Source: WHSO01 sp050485485 | GTDB taxonomy: Bacteria; Pseudomonadota; Alphaproteobacteria; SMXQ01 | DNA: 23,117 bases | Direction: 5' to 3' | NCBI GenBank assembly: GCA_050485485.1 | Contig: JBJHBM010000032.1 | Coordinates: 1-23,117 of the forward strand | Part shown: piece after piece, positions 22,601-23,117 of the stretch | How the letters are laid out: each line of letters begins with the position of its first letter | Numbering within the stretch: the first letter of the stretch is position 1 | The notes under the pieces: model-generated | What the model saw: the letters and a program-made list of their open reading frames with translations, nothing else | Database searches by the model: none | Told to the model about the DNA's origin: nothing | Translations under genes and position numbers: made by a program

Positions 22601-22775
22601 TGATCTCCGGCGCGGCGCCGCTGTAGGTCGTCGTGACGGTGACGGTCGCCCGGTCCACGTCGGGCAGCTCGCGGATGGCGAGCCCGCTCAGGCCGGCGAT
22701 GCCAGCGACGACGATCAGGAGGCTGATGACGGTCGCGAAAACGGGGCGGCGGATGGTGATGTCCGAGATGCTCAT
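19659..22775 (-). CDS. RND-family efflux pump inner-membrane transporter (AcrB/MdtB-like)
   Basis: Proton-driven export pump subunit of 1038 residues, normal for HAE-RND proteins. The N-terminus SDITIRRPVFATVISLLIVVAG and the periplasmic porter segment LPDVDRATVTVTTTYSGAAPE (38-58) are family hallmarks. The proton-relay pair Asp400-Asp401 lies in TM4 (LLLAIGLVVDDAIVVLENIKRR), and the TM10 Lys is in LIGLTAKNGILIVEFANQ. Two large periplasmic loops and twelve helices are apparent. On the minus strand GAGGGAGC precedes the ATG. The gene overlaps the upstream membrane-fusion gene by ATGA, indicating translational coupling. No outer-membrane factor or repressor is visible in the window. Substrate range cannot be predicted; resistance to drugs or other toxic compounds is the common role of the family. 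Confidence 0.94.
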   Translation of the reverse strand: MSISDITIRRPVFATVISLLIVVAGIAGLSGLAIRELPDVDRATVTVTTTYSGAAPEIIDTEIVEVLEAAISGVDGIETITSISRLGRGHITVEFSSRRDIDQAANDIRDAVGRVLHNLPDEADTPRIVKADTDAQPIMRISITSDRMTAAEITDYATRFIVDRLSVLEGVAQVETFGERRYAIRIWLDRRALASRGLAVSDIDQALRRHNIELPAGEIESDFRQFTVRSTTRLRTVEDFRNISLGQVRGYTVRLGDIAEIELGVADDRSQVRMNGTPAIGLGIIRQAQANTIAVSDRVREQLDLMRPILPEGMSVAVASDDAAFIRQSIREVLIALGISLCLVVGVILVFLHSARATMVPVVTIPVALVGTLGVMALFGFSLNVLTLLALLLAIGLVVDDAIVVLENIKRRVEGGEQPLAAAFLGTRQVTFAVIATSLTLIAVFVPISMMEGNVGRLFREFGIVMASAVAISTFVALSLCAMLCSKLLRPETGKAGGAIGRGMERAFRGLAAGYRWLLARALRIPVVILFAAGCLSVTSAWLYAELPKELTPPEDRGMFFIPVTAPQGATAAYTDENLRKIEGVLLPLIESGEAFRVFAVSAFRGRAERGIAAVGLTDWSERERSQQEIVRGIVPDILAIPGVRAFPVNPAGLGQRGSSQPLRVVVGGPDYESVKEWADEIIARGESNPRLLDLDTDFEATRPQIDVTIDRRRAADLGVDVEQIGRTLQTLFASREITDFVDRGRVYPVLVQALRDDRRTPSDLSNAFVRAASGDLVPLGALVAIEETASAPELRRYNRLPSVTISSALEEGYDLGSAIAYMQEVAAEVLPPEARLGYAGQSLEFLRTSEGVMLTFALALVIVFLVLAAQFESFVHPFIIIVAVPLAVTGALASLAFTGMSLNVYTQIGIVLLIGLTAKNGILIVEFANQLRAQGRTVREAIEEGAALRFRPILMTVLSTLFGAIPLVLASGAGAESRMAIGVVVMGGLGFASLLTLFVIPVLYDLLARFARPSNAVALELERQIAARPGNGRRAAE

Positions 22776-23117
22776 CCGGTCGATGCTCCCTCGGCGGCGT
22801 CTATGGCCGGGCGGGATTCCACCGGTCGGTTCAGGATGCGCACGGCGGCGCCCGAGCGCAGGCGCTGGAGGCCGGCGACGACGACGACATCGCCGGCCTC
22901 GATGCCGGAGACGATCTCGACCCGGCCCGCCTGCCTCTGGCCGAGCTTCACGACGACGCGCTCGGCGCGCCCATCGACGATGCGGAAGACGTGGCTCGCG
23001 CGCTCCTCGGGCACGATCGCCTGTTCCGGGACGAGGACGGCCTGCTCGCGGACAGCCAGCTCCGCCGAGACCCTCAGGAACATGCCTGACGGGATCAGGT
23101 CCTCCGGGTTCCGCAGC
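22772..23117 (-). CDS. RND efflux membrane-fusion (periplasmic adaptor) protein, 5' part missing
   Basis: The last 114 or so residues of a HlyD/AcrA-type adaptor that links the RND pump to an outer-membrane channel. The reading frame enters from the right edge (LRNPEDLIPSGMFLRVSAEL), which corresponds to the conserved end of the beta-barrel domain (usually ...LRPGMF.RV), so the methionine within it is not a start. The membrane-proximal domain follows: VLVPEQAIVPEERASHVFRI, VVVKLGQRQAGRVEIVSGIEAGDVVVVAGLQRLRSG and AAVRILNRP. The stop overlaps the pump start by 4 bases. The family is typically 350-400 residues, so about two thirds lies outside the window. Confidence 0.92.
   Translation of the reverse strand, partial: LRNPEDLIPSGMFLRVSAELAVREQAVLVPEQAIVPEERASHVFRIVDGRAERVVVKLGQRQAGRVEIVSGIEAGDVVVVAGLQRLRSGAAVRILNRPVESRPAIDAAEGASTG

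Noticed and set aside
1..23117. CRISPR array, tRNA/rRNA genes, insertion sequences or phage attachment sites
   Set aside because: No regularly spaced repeats, no cloverleaf-like or rRNA-like sequences and no transposase or integrase reading frames were seen on reading both strands.

Overview
The window is GC-rich DNA, judged by eye to be around 70% G+C, densely packed with bacterial genes. The protein families and their style fit an alphaproteobacterium of the Rhodospirillales/Rhizobiales kind. Examples are an XRE regulator placed before a SulP permease, a TctA-type permease, a TAXI-type TRAP binding protein, a two-in-one Fe3+-type ABC permease, and an RND pump whose membrane-fusion gene overlaps it by ATGA. 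There is no rRNA, tRNA, CRISPR array, transposase or phage gene that I can see. Genus-level assignment is not possible from this sequence alone.

Layout: (1) Bases 1-1751, minus strand: a molybdate uptake unit modE > modA > modB, with modB running off the left edge. An AT-rich island between modE and modA holds a good sigma70-like promoter flanked by two copies of a CGATAT...ATATCG dyad, very probably ModE operators. (2) 1860-2928, plus: an arylamine N-acetyltransferase with an intact Cys-His-Asp triad and a 64-residue two-helix membrane protein. (3) 2925-4961, minus: an XRE regulator and a SulP anion transporter with STAS domain, preceded by a second AT-rich palindromic island. (4) 5140-10168, plus: an RlmI-like 23S rRNA m5C methyltransferase, a large tricarboxylate-transporter permease that fuses TctA to a TctB-like tail, a GNAT-like protein with a damaged acetyl-CoA motif, and a YhhQ-type queuosine-precursor transporter.

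(5) 10197-13833, mixed strands: a micro-ORF, a stand-alone MESH1-like (p)ppGpp hydrolase (minus), a cupin with unusual metal-site residues, a class II aldolase/adducin-type protein (minus) divergent from an NAD-dependent epimerase, and a YjbQ family protein. (6) 13838-15148, minus: a TAXI binding protein anchored at both ends with a cytoplasmic coiled coil and no permease partner. (7) 15416-19639, plus: a complete ABC importer (binding protein, fused double permease, ATPase with TOBE domain), with strong hairpins between the genes. (8) 19659-23117, minus: an RND efflux pump and the 3' part of its membrane-fusion protein, running off the right edge.

Most of the window is transport and housekeeping accessory functions with recognisable families. 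I found no clear new multi-gene system. The points most worth a second look are the double-operator modA promoter, the TctA-TctB fusion without a TctC receptor, the doubly anchored TAXI protein, the cupin and GNAT proteins with altered active-site motifs, and the mosaic codon usage inside the ABC ATPase gene.
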